A stretch of 64,000 nt of DNA from Gallionella sp. (GCA_028689145.1 JAQTWT010000003.1:186001-250000); one strand, 5' to 3'. Counted from the stretch's first letter, positions 27,763-36,513 are shown. Made by a program: numbers and translations. Notes: generated from the sequence alone by a model not told the origin.

Positions 27763-28821
27763 ATGACCTGTCTGAAACATTTTCTGGCCGCGTTCGTCGT
27801 CCTGTTGCTGGCAGCATGCGGCGACCGCGGGCCGCTGTATCAGGAACAGAGCTATGTGTTCGGCACGCTGGTGGATGTCACCGTGTACGGCGAGGACGAG
27901 CCGCGCGCCAGACAGGCGGTGAGCGAGGTGCTGCAAGAGTTTCAGCGGATGCACAACATGCTGCACGCGTGGCAGCCGAGCGAGTTGAGCGAATTGAACG
28001 CGGCGTTCGCCAAAGGCGAGAGCAAAGCGGTTTCGGCGGAACTCGCCGCGATGCTGCGCGAAGCCGCGCAACTTTCGCAACAGTCGCAGAGTGTGTTTAA
28101 TCCGGCCATCGGCGGGCTGGTGCAGTTGTGGGGGTTTCAATCCGACGAGTTCAAGGCGGTGCTGCCGGACGAGCAACAGGTAATGCAATGGGTGAAGGCG
28201 AATCCGCGGATGAGCGACATCGTTTTTCTCCCCTCGCCCGTCAGCGGGGATAGGGGTGAGTTAGTGCGCAGCAATAACAAGGCGGTGCGGCTCGATCTGG
28301 GCGGCTATGCCAAGGGTTATGCGCTGGACCGCGCCGCCGCGATATTGCGCCGGCAGGGCATCCATAACGCGCTGATCAACATCGGCGGCAATGTTTTGGC
28401 GCTGGGACAGCATGGCAAGCGCCCCTGGCGGGTCGGCATCCAGCATCCGCGCAAGCCGGGCGCGCTGGCGATGCTGGAACTGCGCGATGGCGAAGCCATC
28501 GGCACGTCCGGCGACTACCAGCGTTATTTCATGCTGGGCGACACGCGCTATTGCCACCTGCTCGACCCGCGCAGCGGGCATCCGGTGCGTGATGTGCAGG
28601 CGGTGACGATACTGACGCACGGCCCGCGTGCCGGGGTGTTGTCAGACGCGTCTTCCAAGCCGCTGGTTATCGCCGGAGCGGGCGGTTGGCGTGCGGCGGC
28701 CGCGCAAATGAATCTGCCCGAGGCGATGCTGGTGGACGGGGCCGGCAACATCCATCTCACAGCTGCGTTGCAGAAACGGCTAGAATTCACCGATAAGAGT
28801 ATTCAGGTGCGGGTGGAGTGA
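27763..28821 (+). CDS. apbE: FAD:protein FMN transferase, ApbE family lipoprotein
   Basis: Attaches FMN covalently to periplasmic-side flavoproteins such as Nqr or Rnf subunits. The N-terminus is a lipoprotein signal with lipobox LLLAACGD. Family motifs: DLGGYAKGYALDRAA, NIGGNVLALG, EAIGTSGDYQRYF and HLLDPRSGHPV. A short segment near residues 155-167 (LPSPVSGDRGE) is a translated palindromic repeat rather than family sequence. The stop overlaps the ATG of the next gene. Confidence 0.92.
   Translation: MTCLKHFLAAFVVLLLAACGDRGPLYQEQSYVFGTLVDVTVYGEDEPRARQAVSEVLQEFQRMHNMLHAWQPSELSELNAAFAKGESKAVSAELAAMLREAAQLSQQSQSVFNPAIGGLVQLWGFQSDEFKAVLPDEQQVMQWVKANPRMSDIVFLPSPVSGDRGELVRSNNKAVRLDLGGYAKGYALDRAAAILRRQGIHNALINIGGNVLALGQHGKRPWRVGIQHPRKPGALAMLELRDGEAIGTSGDYQRYFMLGDTRYCHLLDPRSGHPVRDVQAVTILTHGPRAGVLSDASSKPLVIAGAGGWRAAAAQMNLPEAMLVDGAGNIHLTAALQKRLEFTDKSIQVRVE
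28228..28260 (+). repeat. Short palindromic repeat in frame within apbE
   Basis: Reads CTCCCCTCGCCCG then TCAGCGGGGATAGGGGTGAG, a short member of the C-rich/G-rich hairpin family. It keeps the apbE frame and lies in a surface-loop position just before the conserved LVRSNNKAVRLDLGG. Confidence 0.6.
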
Positions 28822-29033
28822 TGGGTAAGCCGGAGTTGGAGCAGGAAATCGTTGAGCATAAAGTGCGCCGCGCGGTGGGTTTGAATGCGTTGCGCAAAAT
28901 GGACGAGATCGTCGCAGGGGAACGGCAGGCGGATGCCGAATCGGCCGGGATAGTGCGCTGGTTCGTCCGTTACGGCTGGATTGTTCTGGTCGTCAGCGCG
29001 CTGTTGTTTGCCTATGTTTATGGCTTGATTTGA
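28821..29033 (+). CDS. Small single-pass membrane hypothetical protein
   Basis: A 70-residue protein with a charged N-terminal half and one C-terminal transmembrane segment (YGWIVLVVSALLFAYVYGLI). The ATG overlaps the apbE stop. Coupling to apbE suggests a related function, but no family is recognised. Confidence 0.65.
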   Translation: MGKPELEQEIVEHKVRRAVGLNALRKMDEIVAGERQADAESAGIVRWFVRYGWIVLVVSALLFAYVYGLI

Positions 29034-29044
29034 GGAGTATTCAA

Positions 29045-29437
29045 TTGGTCGGAGTTTTGTTGGTAACCCACAACGGTCTGGGTGACAGTTTTGTGGATTG
29101 TGTCAGGCATGTGCTGGGCGAAGTGCCGCACAATCTCAAGTCGTTGTCGGTGCAGTCCGACGATGATCCGGCGCAAAAACTGGCCGAGGGTGAGGTGCTT
29201 ATCAAGCAGCTCGACACCGGCGGCGGGGTGCTGATTCTGGCGGATGTGTACGGTGCCACGCCGAGCAATATCGGGCGGCAGTTGTGCCATACCGAGCGCG
29301 TAATGGGGGTGGCGGGCGTGAATCTGCCGATGCTGTTGCGCGTGATCTGCCAGCCCAACAAGACCATGCCGGAGCTGGCGGGAATCGCCGTCGAGGGCGG
29401 GCGCGAATGTATCGTGCAAATGAATCCGGAAGATTAG
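29045..29437 (+). CDS. PTS EIIA component, mannose family
   Basis: Phosphocarrier domain of about 130 residues. The phosphorylated histidine is in LLVTHNGLGDS. GGVLILADVYGATPSN follows the mannose-EIIA pattern. No ATG is available; TTG at 29045 is chosen because GAGGAG lies 7 bases upstream. No EIIB, EIIC or EIID genes are seen, so it probably serves a regulatory PTS with HPr and EI encoded next. Confidence 0.85.
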   Translation: MVGVLLVTHNGLGDSFVDCVRHVLGEVPHNLKSLSVQSDDDPAQKLAEGEVLIKQLDTGGGVLILADVYGATPSNIGRQLCHTERVMGVAGVNLPMLLRVICQPNKTMPELAGIAVEGGRECIVQMNPED

Positions 29438-29439
29438 AT

Positions 29440-29709
29440 ATGTTGCAACAGGATGCGGTAATCATCAATAAACTCGGCCTGCACGCGCGTGCCTCGGCGA
29501 AACTCACCCAGCTTGCTTCAAGCTTCAAATGCGAGGTGATGATGTCGCGCAACAACCGCCGCGTGAACGCAAAGAGCATCATGGGTGTGATGATGCTGGC
29601 CGCCGCCAAGGGCGCGACGGTCGGGATCGAAACCGACGGCCCGGACGAGGCGGAAGCGATGCAGGCGATTGTGACGCTCATCAACGGCTACTTCGGAGAG
29701 GGCGAATGA
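29440..29709 (+). CDS. ptsH: Phosphocarrier protein HPr
   Basis: Accepts phosphate from EI on the histidine in LGLHARASAKL. The segment NAKSIMGVMML contains the serine that HPr kinase/phosphorylase targets, and hprK is encoded in this window at 53085. It is 89 residues long. The stop overlaps the ptsI ATG. Confidence 0.95.
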   Translation: MLQQDAVIINKLGLHARASAKLTQLASSFKCEVMMSRNNRRVNAKSIMGVMMLAAAKGATVGIETDGPDEAEAMQAIVTLINGYFGEGE

Positions 29710-31430
29710 GCTTCACCCTGCAGGGTATCTCGGTCTCCAGCGGCATCGCCATCGGCCACGCCCATCTGCTTTCGCATACCTCGCTGGAAGTGGCGCATTA
29801 CATGCTGCCCAAGCAATTCATCGGCGGCGAGATCGCGCGTTTTGATGCCGCGCTGCTGGCCACGCGCACCGAGTTTGCCAGCCTGCGCAGCAATCGGCCG
29901 ACCTATGCCGCCGCCGAGTTCGATGCCTTTCTCGAATTGCACCAGATGATTCTGGACGATCCGCTGCTAAGCGTTGCGCCGCGCGACATGATCGCGAAAG
30001 AACATTGCAACGCGGAATGGGCACTCAAGACGCAGACCAAAACGCTGGTGGCGCAGTTCAACGAGTTTGAGGATGACTATTTGCGCGAGCGGCAGACCGA
30101 TGTGACGCAGGTCGCCGAACGCCTGCTCAAGAAGTTGCTCGGCCAGCCCGGCCACCAGCCCCATCCTGCGCGTCACGATGTCGAAACGATCCTGGTGGCG
30201 CAGGATCTGAGTCCCGCCGACCTGATCCAGTTCAAGCCGCACCAGTATGCCGCGTTCGTCACCGATGCCGGCGGCGCGACTTCGCATACCGCCATCGTCG
30301 CGCGCAGCCTCAGCACGCCGTGCGTGGTCGGTTTGCACCATGCGCGCGAGCTGATTCGCGAGGACGATGTGCTGATTCTGGACGGCGAACAGGGTGTGCT
30401 GATCGTCAATCCGGACAAGGCGATACTCGCGGAATACAAGCTGCGCCAGAGTGCGTGGGAACTGGAACGCAAGAAGCTCAAGCGCTTGCGCACCGCGCGC
30501 GCCAATACGCTGGACGGCAGCATTGTCGAGTTGCATGCCAACATAGAAAAGCCGGAAGATGTCGCCGAGGTCAAGGAAAACGGCGCGACCGGGATCGGTT
30601 TGTTCCGCAGCGAATTCCTGTTTCTCAACCGCGAAGAATTGCCGGACGAGGAAGAGCAATTCGAGGCGTACCGTGCGGTGGCCGAGGGTATGGACGGGCA
30701 GCCGGTCACCATCCGTACTTTCGATCTGGGCGCGGACAAACAGATCAAGGGGGCGGAGCGTGTTTCCAATAATCCCGCGCTGGGATTGCGCGCGATCCGC
30801 TACTGTCTGGCCGAGCCGCAATTATTCCGCGCGCAGTTGCGCGCGCTGTTGCGCGCCACGCATTACGGCAACATCAAGATTTTGATACCGATGCTGTCCA
30901 GCGTGTCCGAACTGAACCAGACGTTGGAATTCATCGCGGCCACCATGCAGAGTCTCGACGGCGAGGGCATCCCGTACAACCGCGAGGTCAAGCTGGGCGG
31001 CATGGTCGAAATTCCCGCCGCCGCGCTGTCCATCGAGGTGTTCGCCAAGAAGCTCGATTTCCTGTCTATCGGCACCAACGACCTGATCCAGTACACGCTG
31101 GCGATTGACCGCACCGACGAGGAAGTGGCGCACCTCTACGATCCGCTCCATCCCGCCGTGCTGCACCTGCTGTCGCATGTCATTAGTGCCGCAAATAAAC
31201 TCGGCGTGCCGGTTTCGGTGTGCGGCGAAATGGCCGGTGAATTGTCCTATACGCGTTTGCTGCTGGGGCTGGGGCTGCGCCAGTTCTCGATGTACTCGGC
31301 GCAGGTGCCGAGCGTCAAGCAGCGCGTGCTCACCACCAATTTGCCGGAGCTCGCCGCGCTCACGCAGAAAATATTGCGCGCCGACGACCCGCTGAAAATT
31401 CGCGAGTTGCTGGGTCGCCTCAATGCCTAA
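29706..31430 (+). CDS. ptsI: PTS enzyme I (phosphoenolpyruvate-protein phosphotransferase)
   Basis: Autophosphorylates from PEP and passes phosphate to HPr. It is 574 residues long. The active-site histidine is in DAGGATSHTAIVARSL. The C-terminal PEP-binding barrel shows TGIGLFRSEFLF, NPALGLRAIRYCL, SIGTNDLIQYTLA and VSVCGEMAGE. Translation is coupled to ptsH by a 4-base overlap. Confidence 0.96.
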   Translation: MSFTLQGISVSSGIAIGHAHLLSHTSLEVAHYMLPKQFIGGEIARFDAALLATRTEFASLRSNRPTYAAAEFDAFLELHQMILDDPLLSVAPRDMIAKEHCNAEWALKTQTKTLVAQFNEFEDDYLRERQTDVTQVAERLLKKLLGQPGHQPHPARHDVETILVAQDLSPADLIQFKPHQYAAFVTDAGGATSHTAIVARSLSTPCVVGLHHARELIREDDVLILDGEQGVLIVNPDKAILAEYKLRQSAWELERKKLKRLRTARANTLDGSIVELHANIEKPEDVAEVKENGATGIGLFRSEFLFLNREELPDEEEQFEAYRAVAEGMDGQPVTIRTFDLGADKQIKGAERVSNNPALGLRAIRYCLAEPQLFRAQLRALLRATHYGNIKILIPMLSSVSELNQTLEFIAATMQSLDGEGIPYNREVKLGGMVEIPAAALSIEVFAKKLDFLSIGTNDLIQYTLAIDRTDEEVAHLYDPLHPAVLHLLSHVISAANKLGVPVSVCGEMAGELSYTRLLLGLGLRQFSMYSAQVPSVKQRVLTTNLPELAALTQKILRADDPLKIRELLGRLNA

Positions 31431-31453
31431 TGTTGCCGGTGTAAACTTTGCCA

Positions 31454-31726
31454 ATGGCAATTAACCGCATCAATTCTTTCGTGCGCAAGCGCATGCCGTT
31501 TATCGAAATGACCGGCGTGCTGATGCGCATCTTCAGTTTTTCGCTGGTCAGCTGGATGGGGCCTGCCAGCCCGTTCATGTTCGTGTGGATATTCAACACG
31601 GTTGATGCGGTAATGCTCTCGTGGTGTTCCGTGCTGAAGAGAGACCGCGCCTACGTCACCCTCAATGTGTTCTGGATTATCGTCGGTGTGATCGGGATTC
31701 TCCGGGCCGGGGACTTCATTCATTGA
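31454..31726 (+). CDS. Small membrane hypothetical protein
   Basis: A 90-residue, very hydrophobic protein with two or three predicted membrane segments (FSLVSWMGPASPFMFVWIF and NVFWIIVGVIGIL). The start at 31454 follows ptsI closely. No family is recognised. Confidence 0.55.
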   Translation: MAINRINSFVRKRMPFIEMTGVLMRIFSFSLVSWMGPASPFMFVWIFNTVDAVMLSWCSVLKRDRAYVTLNVFWIIVGVIGILRAGDFIH

Positions 31727-31756
31727 CAGTCTCCGGTAAAACACGGAAACTATGCA

Positions 31757-31812
31757 TCAGTGCCGATTTGACATCAGCTTGCGGGGCACTCAAAACATTC
31801 CAGCTAAAGCGA
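31757..31812 (+). promoter_or_regulatory. SAM-II riboswitch upstream of metX
   Basis: The SAM-II pattern is visible in order. A P1 5' arm AGTGCC (31759-31764) is followed immediately by GATTTG. A loop ending GCTTGC comes next, then the P1 3' arm GGCACT (31785-31790). The pseudoknot strand and the conserved AGCTAAA follow (31802-31808). The class senses S-adenosylmethionine and controls methionine genes. A terminator hairpin follows directly. Confidence 0.8.
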
Positions 31813-31817
31813 CTTCA

Positions 31818-31857
31818 AACCCGTTTTAGCGCAAGCTGAACGGGTTTTGTTTTTCCG
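31818..31857 (+). terminator. Attenuator-type terminator after the riboswitch
   Basis: Stem AAACCCGTT (31818-31826) pairs with AACGGGTTT (31839-31847). An inner AGC-GCAA-GCT stem sits at the tip, and a T-rich tract (TTTTGTTTTT) follows. It lies between the SAM-II element and metX, so SAM binding may set termination. Confidence 0.85.
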
Positions 31858-31887
31858 TTTTGAAAAAAGTTTTTTAAGGCACTCATT

Positions 31888-33027
31888 TTGAACGCATCAA
31901 ATAGCATCGGCATCGTCAGCGCAAAAAATGCGCAATTCGACACTCCGCTGGTTTTTCGCAGCGGCGCGGTGCTGCCGCGCTATGAGCTGGTGTACGAGAC
32001 TTACGGCAAGTTGAATGCCGCCAAATCCAACGCGATCCTGATTTGCCACGCGCTGTCCGGGCATCATCATGTCGCGGGTTATTACGCGGATCAGCCGGAA
32101 AATATCGGCTGGTGGGACAACATGGTCGGTCCCGGCAAACCGGTCAATACCGATAAATTTTTCGTGATCGGCCTGAATAATCTTGGCGGCTGTCACGGTT
32201 CGACCGGGCCTTCATCCATTGACCCGTCCACGGGGCAACCCTACGGCGCGAGTTTCCCGGTTATCACCGTGGAAGACTGGGTGGAGTCGCAGGCGCGCCT
32301 CGCCGATCTGCTCGGTATCCGGCAATTCGCCGCGGTGATCGGCGGTAGTCTGGGCGGGATGCAGGCGTTGCAATGGTCGCTGGCATTCCCCGAGCGGGTG
32401 CGCAATGTCTTTGCAATCGCCGCCGCGCCGCGCCTCACCGCGCAGAACATCGCGTTCAACGACGTGGCGCGCAGCGCGATCCTGACCGACCCGGATTTTC
32501 ACGGCGGCAATTTCTACCGGCACAATGTGGTGCCGACGCGCGGCCTGCGGCTGGCGCGCATGCTCGGGCATATCACCTACCTGTCCGACGATGCGATGGC
32601 GGACAAATTCGGCCGCGAGCTGCGTCACGGGCAATTCAATTACGGCTACGAGATCGAGTTCGAGATCGAATCCTATTTGCGCCATCAGGGCGACAAGTTC
32701 GCGTCCTACTTCGATGCCAACACCTATTTATTGATGACCAAAGCGCTGGATTATTTCGACCCGGCGCACGATTTTGACGGCGACCTGAACCGTGCGTTCG
32801 CGCGCGCCACAGCGAATTTTCTGGTGATCTCGTTCACCACCGACTGGCGTTTCTCGCCGCAGCGTTCGCGCGAAATCGTGCAGCCCTTGCTGCATAACCG
32901 CCTCAATGTCAGCTATGCGGAAATCACCTCGGCGCACGGGCATGATTCGTTCCTGCTGGAACATCCGCATTATTTCGACGTGGTGCGCGCCTATCTCGAT
33001 AACGTCGCCGACGAGCCTTCAACATGA
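31888..33027 (+). CDS. metX: Homoserine O-acyltransferase MetX
   Basis: Alpha/beta hydrolase-fold acyltransferase that activates homoserine for methionine synthesis, 379 residues. The nucleophile is in [14 protein letters not shown]. The C-terminal acid/histidine region is [17 protein letters not shown]. The start is TTG with AAGG upstream. Betaproteobacterial MetX enzymes can prefer succinyl-CoA, so acetyl or succinyl specificity is open. metW overlaps its stop by 4 bases. Confidence 0.94.
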   Translation: MNASNSIGIVSAKNAQFDTPLVFRSGAVLPRYELVYETYGKLNAAKSNAILICHALSGHHHVAGYYADQPENIGWWDNMVGPGKPVNTDKFFVIGLNNLGGCHGSTGPSSIDPSTGQPYGASFPVITVEDWVESQARLADLLGIRQFAAVIGGSLGGMQALQWSLAFPERVRNVFAIAAAPRLTAQNIAFNDVARSAILTDPDFHGGNFYRHNVVPTRGLRLARMLGHITYLSDDAMADKFGRELRHGQFNYGYEIEFEIESYLRHQGDKFASYFDANTYLLMTKALDYFDPAHDFDGDLNRAFARATANFLVISFTTDWRFSPQRSREIVQPLLHNRLNVSYAEITSAHGHDSFLLEHPHYFDVVRAYLDNVADEPST

Positions 33028-33641
33028 GCATGCGCCCGCATATGAACCCATCCGCCGCCGACCGTCCCGACTTTGCCGCCATCGCCGCGTGGATACCCAA
33101 CGGCGCGTCGGTGCTCGATCTCGGTTGCGGCGACGGCAGCCTGCTGCGCTACCTCAAGGAAATGCGCGCGGTGCGCGGCTACGGCGTGGAGATCAGCGAT
33201 CTCGACATCGTGTCGTGTATCGTCAACGGCGTGAATGTCATCCAGAACGATCTGGAGTCCGGGCTATCTGATTTTGAGGATAATTCGTTCGACTTCGTGA
33301 TCCTGTCGCAGACCTTGCAAGCCACCCGCCACACCGAGGCGCTGATCAAGGAAATGCTGCGCGTCGGACACGAGGGTATCGTCAGCTTCCCAAACTTCGG
33401 CTACTGGAGAAATCGCCTGCACGTGTTGCTCGGCCACATGCCGGTGTCGCGCAATTTGCCTTTTCAGTGGTATGACACCCCGAATGTGCATCTGTGCACA
33501 CTGAGCGACTTCGAGAACTTTTGCCACCGCCATAATGTGGCAGTGCTGGAACGTAACGTGATGGCGGGCAAGAGCGAGATCAGCGTGTTGCCGAATCTGC
33601 TCGGTAGCACGGCGGTGTACCGCTTTCAGCGTAGTTTGTAA
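33024..33641 (+). CDS. metW: Methionine biosynthesis protein MetW
   Basis: SAM-fold partner of MetX, 205 residues. The methyltransferase-like motif is [15 protein letters not shown]. MetW-specific stretches are [20 protein letters not shown] and [15 protein letters not shown]. It is coupled to metX by an ATGA overlap, the usual arrangement. Confidence 0.95.
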   Translation: MSMRPHMNPSAADRPDFAAIAAWIPNGASVLDLGCGDGSLLRYLKEMRAVRGYGVEISDLDIVSCIVNGVNVIQNDLESGLSDFEDNSFDFVILSQTLQATRHTEALIKEMLRVGHEGIVSFPNFGYWRNRLHVLLGHMPVSRNLPFQWYDTPNVHLCTLSDFENFCHRHNVAVLERNVMAGKSEISVLPNLLGSTAVYRFQRSL

Positions 33642-33643
33642 TT

Positions 33644-33714
33644 GTAGGGGCGCGATTCATCGCGCCCAGAACCTGTTTTGCATCGAAGCAGGGCGCGATG
33701 AATCGCGCCCCTAC
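33644..33714. repeat. Perfect 24-bp inverted repeat
   Basis: Arms 33644-33667 and 33691-33714 (starting GTAGGGGCGCGATTCATCGC) are perfect complements around 23 bases. Each arm is itself partly palindromic. It fills the metW to permease gap. Confidence 0.9.
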
Positions 33715-33727
33715 GGGTAATCCCCTT

Positions 33728-34987
33728 ATGTCTGTCTGGCAACAACTCTTCACCCGCCGCATGCTGATCTGCGTATTCATCGGATTTTCTTCCGGTCTGC
33801 CGCTGTATCTGCTGTTCAATCTGGTGCCCGCCTGGCTGCGCACCGAGCATGTCGATCTGAAAACCATCGGCCTGTTCGCGCTGATCCAATTTCCCTACAC
33901 CTGGAAATTCCTGTGGTCGCCGCTGCTCGACCGCTATGTGCTGCCGGTGCTGGGGCGGCGGCGCGGCTGGATGCTGCTGACGCAGGTCGGCCTGCTTGCA
34001 GTCATCGCGTCGCTGGGCGGTTTCTCGCCGCAAAACGATCTGAGCATCATCGCCTGGATCGCAACACTGCTCGCCTTCCTCAGCGCCACACAGGACATTG
34101 TGCTGGATGCTTATCGCCGCGAGTTGCTCAGCGATACCGAACTGGGGCTGGGCAATGCGGTGTATGTGAATGCCTACCGCATCGCCGGTCTGGTGCCGGG
34201 TTCGCTGTCGCTGATCCTCGCCGACTTCCTGCCGTGGGACATGGTATTCATCGTCACCGCGCTGTTCATGTTGCCCGGCGTGGCGATGACGCTGCTGGTG
34301 ACCGAGCCGCACCGCGCCGCGCCACCCAAGACGTTGCGCGAAGCGGTGGTCGAGCCGTTCCACGAGTTCATCACGCGGCAGGGCTGGAACAGCGCGCTGT
34401 TGATCCTTGCGTTCCTGCTGTTCTACAAACTCGGCGACAGCATGTGCACCGCGCTGGCCACACCGTTCTATCTGGACATGGGATTCAGCAAAACGCAGAT
34501 CGGCCTGATTGCCAAGAACGCCGGGCTGTGGCCAGCCGTGATCGGCGGGTTGTTGGGCGGCCTGTGGATGGTGAAGATCGGCATCAACCGCGCGCTGTGG
34601 CTGTTCGGCGTGGTGCAGCTGGTGTCCATCTTCGGTTTCGCTTGGCTGGCCTCGGTCGGGCATCACGCCGAAATCACCGCCGTGGAATTGGCCCAGCTTG
34701 CCATCGTGATCGGCCTCGAAGCACTTGGTGTGGGCTTGGGTACCGTCGCGTTCGTCGCCTTTATCGCCCGCACCACCCACCCCGCCTACACCGCCACCCA
34801 GTTCGCGCTGTTCACCAGCCTGATGGCGATCCCGCGCACCTTCGCCAACGCCGCCACCGGCTGGCTGGTCGAAGCGATGGGCTGGACCGGATTCTTCCTG
34901 CTGTGCGCCGTGCTGGCGGTGCCGGGCATGCTGCTGCTGCTCAAGGTTGCGCCTTGGGGTGAAATGCCACAGAATGAGCGGAGCTGA
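33728..34987 (+). CDS. ampG: AmpG-like MFS permease
   Basis: Inner-membrane transporter of about 419 residues, related to the AmpG muropeptide permease. The start at 33728 (MSVWQQLFTRRM) avoids coding through the upstream repeat. Family stretches: GFSSGLPLYLLFNLVPAWLR, FPYTWKFLWSPLLDRY, LSATQDIVLDAYRREL and AYRIAGLVPGSL. Its role in peptidoglycan recycling is by homology. Confidence 0.88.
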   Translation: MSVWQQLFTRRMLICVFIGFSSGLPLYLLFNLVPAWLRTEHVDLKTIGLFALIQFPYTWKFLWSPLLDRYVLPVLGRRRGWMLLTQVGLLAVIASLGGFSPQNDLSIIAWIATLLAFLSATQDIVLDAYRRELLSDTELGLGNAVYVNAYRIAGLVPGSLSLILADFLPWDMVFIVTALFMLPGVAMTLLVTEPHRAAPPKTLREAVVEPFHEFITRQGWNSALLILAFLLFYKLGDSMCTALATPFYLDMGFSKTQIGLIAKNAGLWPAVIGGLLGGLWMVKIGINRALWLFGVVQLVSIFGFAWLASVGHHAEITAVELAQLAIVIGLEALGVGLGTVAFVAFIARTTHPAYTATQFALFTSLMAIPRTFANAATGWLVEAMGWTGFFLLCAVLAVPGMLLLLKVAPWGEMPQNERS

Positions 34988-35057
34988 TTTTCATCTTTTA
35001 CACCTCGAAAGCGTCTTTCACGGCGCGTTTTAGGGTGTTTGCTTAACGTTAGAGCTT

Positions 35058-35450
35058 ATGTCCGCACTCGTTCGCGCCGTTGCGTTATTCCTGAGCCTTG
35101 TGGTTATAGTCGGGCCGGTTATTGTTGCCCTGTTTGTAGCCAGCGTTGAACCATCGCGCCCAGTTCAATTTTCATGGGTAGCTCCTTTTGTACTCGTTGG
35201 TTTCGCCTCAGCACTTGGCTATCTGGGTGTGGCGTTTGCTCCATTGCGGCTAGCTTCTGCATCTGCAAATTTTCGCTTACTCATTGCATTCCTCATGTTG
35301 GTTCCCTGCGCGGTCGCGGTGTACCTACTTTTCGTCACTGACTCCCTTGAGGTTATCGCTTTGTGTCTGGCGCTACTTCTTGCATCCGCATGGTTACTCT
35401 CGGCATGCGTTTGGCCTGCATGGCTTGCCAGCTCGCGTAGGATGGGTTGA
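35058..35450 (+). CDS. Hypothetical four-helix membrane protein
   Basis: A 130-residue protein with about four membrane segments (ALFLSLVVIVGPVIVALFV, APFVLVGFASALGYLGVAF, LLIAFLMLVPCAVAVYLLF, IALCLALLLASAWLLSA). The last codons and stop (SRRMG) lie within a palindromic repeat. The ATG is 9 bases after GTTAGAGC, and an attC-like hairpin follows the gene, which is the layout of an integron gene cassette. No family is recognised. Confidence 0.6.
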   Translation: MSALVRAVALFLSLVVIVGPVIVALFVASVEPSRPVQFSWVAPFVLVGFASALGYLGVAFAPLRLASASANFRLLIAFLMLVPCAVAVYLLFVTDSLEVIALCLALLLASAWLLSACVWPAWLASSRRMG

Positions 35451-35504
35451 ACGAAGTGATACCCATCGTTATTGTTGGGTATCGCTACGCTCCACCCAAC
35501 CTAC
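35437..35504. repeat. Palindromic repeat, GGATGGGTTGAACG family, copy 1
   Basis: Imperfect arms run from GTAGGATGGGTTGAACGAAG to CGCTCCACCCAACCTAC. A second copy in the same orientation lies at 36457-36547. The pair brackets the toxin-antitoxin patch. Confidence 0.8.
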
Positions 35505-35542
35505 AGCCGATTGGAATTAAATGAGCCAGGGTCGCAATAAAT

Positions 35543-35606
35543 GCCTAACTTTACATCACTTGGGCTGGCGCGATAAAGCCGCGCCAGCCGGTTAGTTCCG
35601 TTAGGT
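35543..35606 (+). other. attC-like recombination site
   Basis: GCCTAAC (fits RYYYAAC, 35543-35549) and GTTAGGT (fits GTTRRRY, 35600-35606) bracket a hairpin with 10-bp perfect arms, GGCTGGCGCG and CGCGCCAGCC, and a 7-base loop. The 64-bp size is in the range of integron attC sites. The spacer symmetry outside the stem is poor and no integrase is in the window, so this is tentative. Confidence 0.35.
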
Positions 35607-35670
35607 GTGCTGGCGTTTACCGAAAACCTTGCGCGCGCTACAACCAATAACCATAGTCTGGAGGCCTGTT

Positions 35671-35892
35671 ATGTCAACACAATTTGAAATCCTTGAGGCA
35701 GAGGTATTAAAACTGGCATCCGCTGACCGTGCGCTGTTGGCTGAGCACCTTATCGCCAGCCTTGATGAAGATAACGAAATCGAATCGGTGTGGGCTGTTG
35801 AAGTTGAAAATCGTGTTGCCGAAGTCAAGAGCGGAGTAATTGTCGGCATGCCATTTGAGGAGGTAGTTGCACAAGCTCGCGCCCTACTTTGA
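35671..35892 (+). CDS. Putative addiction-module antitoxin (PF09720-like)
   Basis: A 73-residue acidic protein, MSTQFEILEAEVLKLASADR and on, with the ALLAEHLIASLDED and FEEVVAQARALL stretches seen in the small 'addiction module component' family. No matching RelE-type toxin follows; the next gene is the unrelated brnT. It is probably an orphan antitoxin. Confidence 0.75.
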   Translation: MSTQFEILEAEVLKLASADRALLAEHLIASLDEDNEIESVWAVEVENRVAEVKSGVIVGMPFEEVVAQARALL

Positions 35893-35964
35893 GGTCGTCA
35901 AAGGCCATATTTTAACCCATACGTTTATATGGCTAAACATTCCCGTTTGTGTTAGCCTTTTCTC

Positions 35965-36242
35965 ATGAGCAAGATACGATTTGAGTGGGATGCAGACAAG
36001 GATGCCGAGAACCAGAAAAACACGGTGTGCCTTTTTTCTTGGCACAGTACGCATTTGCCGATCCCAAGCGTGTCATTGCCGAAGACCTTGCTCACAGCAA
36101 AACCGAGAAGCGCTACTTTTGTTTCGGTGAGGTTGACGGAGGCATACTCACTGTGCGGTTTACCGATCGCGGTGGTGTGATTCGAATATTTGGAGCCGGC
36201 TACTGGCGTAAAGGAAAGGCAATTTATGAAAAACAAAATTAA
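35965..36242 (+). pseudogene. brnT: BrnT-family toxin with a frameshift
   Basis: The first ~18 codons (MSKIRFEWDADKDAENQK) are in one frame. The rest (HGVPFFLAQYAFADPKRVI, then EKRYFCFGEVDGGILTVRF and IRIFGAGYWRKGKAIY) is in another. The shift falls in a run of five A near 36020; a sixth A would restore a full BrnT of about 93 residues. It is either inactivated, slippage-controlled, or a sequencing error in the homopolymer. It overlaps the start of brnA. Confidence 0.8.
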
Positions 36243-36513
36243 ATATACCAACGAGCCTATTGAGGCTAAAGTTATTATGGATTTTCTCCCTCCGCCCGAG
36301 GAACTCGCGTTCCGGGAAGAGGGAGTGAAAGTGACCATCGCGCTGAGCAAAAAGAGTGTCGATTTTTTCAAGTCGGAAGCTTTAAAACATCACACGCAAT
36401 ATCAGCGCATGATCCGTAAGCTCATCGACACTTATGTTGAGACTTATGCAGCCAAGCAGGATGGGTTGAACGAAGTGATACCCATCGTTATGGTTGGGTA
36501 TCAGCGGAGCTGA
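36226..36513 (+). CDS. brnA: BrnA-family antitoxin with repeat-derived tail
   Basis: Antitoxin of the BrnTA system, which normally neutralises the BrnT ribonuclease and represses the operon. The core reads VIMDFLPPPEELAFREEGVK and ALSKKSVDFFKSEALKHH, with the C-terminal ribbon-helix-helix-like part YQRMIRKLIDTYVETYA. The last ~18 residues (DGLNEVIPIVMVGYQRS) are the translation of the palindromic repeat beginning at 36457, so the natural C-terminus has been replaced. Confidence 0.85.
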   Translation: MKNKIKYTNEPIEAKVIMDFLPPPEELAFREEGVKVTIALSKKSVDFFKSEALKHHTQYQRMIRKLIDTYVETYAAKQDGLNEVIPIVMVGYQRS

